This document shows positions 41,400-41,715 of a stretch of 41,715 nt of DNA, in pieces. The translations under genes and the position numbers were made by a program. The stretch comes from Acidobacteriota bacterium. Lineage in GTDB: Bacteria; Acidobacteriota; Thermoanaerobaculia; Multivoradales; J023. The stretch covers positions 1 through 41,715 of the forward strand of contig JAJCXO010000179.1 in assembly GCA_029263395.1 (NCBI GenBank). The letters are read 5' to 3'. Within the stretch, counting starts at the first letter, position 1; the number at the start of each line of letters is the position of its first letter. Below the pieces are notes generated by a model that was given only the letters and a program-made list of their open reading frames with translations, was not told where the DNA came from and searched no databases.

Positions 41400-41715
41400 T
41401 CACAGATTGAGCGGATGCTTGTTAATCTGCTCTTGCAGATGAGCGGTCGAGGCAGAAAGATAGATCGCCGTCGTTTTGATGTCAGAGTGCCCCATCATCT
41501 TCGACAAGGCGTAGATGTCACACCCACCTTCGACCATCAGCGTAGCGAAAGTGTGCCGTAGGCCGTGGTTCGTAAAGTGAATTCCGGACTGTTCTCGCAC
41601 TCGCTCAATGACTTTTTTTATCCCATGGGTAAGCGTTCGGTGAACTACACCTTCCGTGGCGGCAGGTGATTCGCCAGGATTGCGCGATAGGAGGTGAGCT
41701 ATGGCGCAACGGAAG
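41400..41715 (-). CDS. Tyrosine recombinase, C-terminal part (runs off the window)
   Basis: The frame is open to the right edge of the window. It contains HGLRHTFATLMVEGG (HxxRH block), MMGHSDIKTTAIYL (Gly-His and the nucleophilic Tyr) and a short tail ending HPLNL. These are the last two catalytic blocks of an XerC/D-like phage integrase. The first catalytic Arg and the N-terminus lie beyond 41715. It faces left, towards the cargo genes. It could belong to a second nested element or be a remnant; whether it is intact cannot be seen. Confidence 0.88.
   Translation of the reverse strand, partial: FRCAIAHLLSRNPGESPAATEGVVHRTLTHGIKKVIERVREQSGIHFTNHGLRHTFATLMVEGGCDIYALSKMMGHSDIKTTAIYLSASTAHLQEQINKHPLNL

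Larger units (their letters stand above)
34441..41715. mobile_element. Integrative element in tRNA-Ala(GGC), right end outside the window
   Basis: The left boundary is the tRNA 3' fragment; host genes lie to its left. To the right are an integrase, an HNH-TPR-GreAB-C-PIN protein, a permuted NlpC/P60-like protein and part of a second tyrosine recombinase. The cargo genes are visibly more A/T-rich than the backbone and use codons such as AGA, ATA and CTA that are rare on its left. The tRNA points left, so the element supplied the 3' half of the gene still used by the host. A complete tRNA-Ala(GGC) is therefore expected at the right end. Confidence 0.8.

Overview
The window looks like a chromosomal segment of a GC-rich, Gram-negative, free-living bacterium. 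A member of the Acidobacteriota (Thermoanaerobaculia-like) is my best guess. The guess rests on a C-terminal extracellular domain that I associate from memory with that group (one copy in a secreted SGNH hydrolase, two in a metalloprotease), on the DUF1501/DUF1800 pair and on dispersed intergenic hairpins. No rRNA or complete marker gene is present, so the assignment is weak.

Layout. (1) 1-1108: gene-poor and repeat-rich. It holds two tandem arrays with the same 42-bp period, one copy of a dispersed hairpin element, and a decayed gene whose end reads as a WD40 repeat. (2) 1109-8738: surface-polysaccharide or secondary-metabolite tailoring. A minus-strand operon (SGNH hydrolase, NAD-dependent epimerase, FAD oxidoreductase) diverges from a plus-strand operon (NodU/CmcH carbamoyltransferase, SxtJ-family membrane protein, a 51-residue DUF5989 protein, then a secreted SGNH hydrolase). 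(3) 8739-13173: dispersed repeats, a secreted metzincin with PKD domains, and a polysaccharide flippase. (4) 13337-18260: a three-gene ABC-2 exporter operon. Both permeases carry a gluzincin-peptidase-like domain; one has the zinc site (HETAH) and in the other the same positions read DEATD. (5) 18369-19216: a DoxX-like protein and a frameshifted secreted-protein gene. (6) 19610-25817: five co-directional genes, four of them tightly coupled: a six-CxxC DnaJ-type zinc-finger protein, a small P-loop GTPase, a possible GTPase-associated protein, an RWD/E2-like plus coiled-coil protein, and a soluble ABC1/COQ8-type kinase. This is the best candidate for an undescribed system in the host backbone. 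(7) 25896-34337: housekeeping and envelope genes (DUF1501, DUF1800, FmdB zinc ribbon, diguanylate cyclase, DapE, a lipoprotein, a renalase-like oxidoreductase).

(8) 34441-41715 and beyond the right edge: an integrative element. It starts at a tRNA-Ala(GGC) 3' fragment that has lost its 5' half. Next comes an outward-reading tyrosine integrase preceded by three 11-bp iterons. The cargo is more A/T-rich: a 1263-residue HNH-TPR-GreAB-C-PIN protein, matching a predicted conflict-system architecture, and a permuted NlpC/P60-like protein. The C-terminal part of a second tyrosine recombinase lies at the window edge. The intact tRNA-Ala should lie further right.

All calls come from reading sequence and motifs. 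No database search was run, so family names resting on weak similarity are marked as such.
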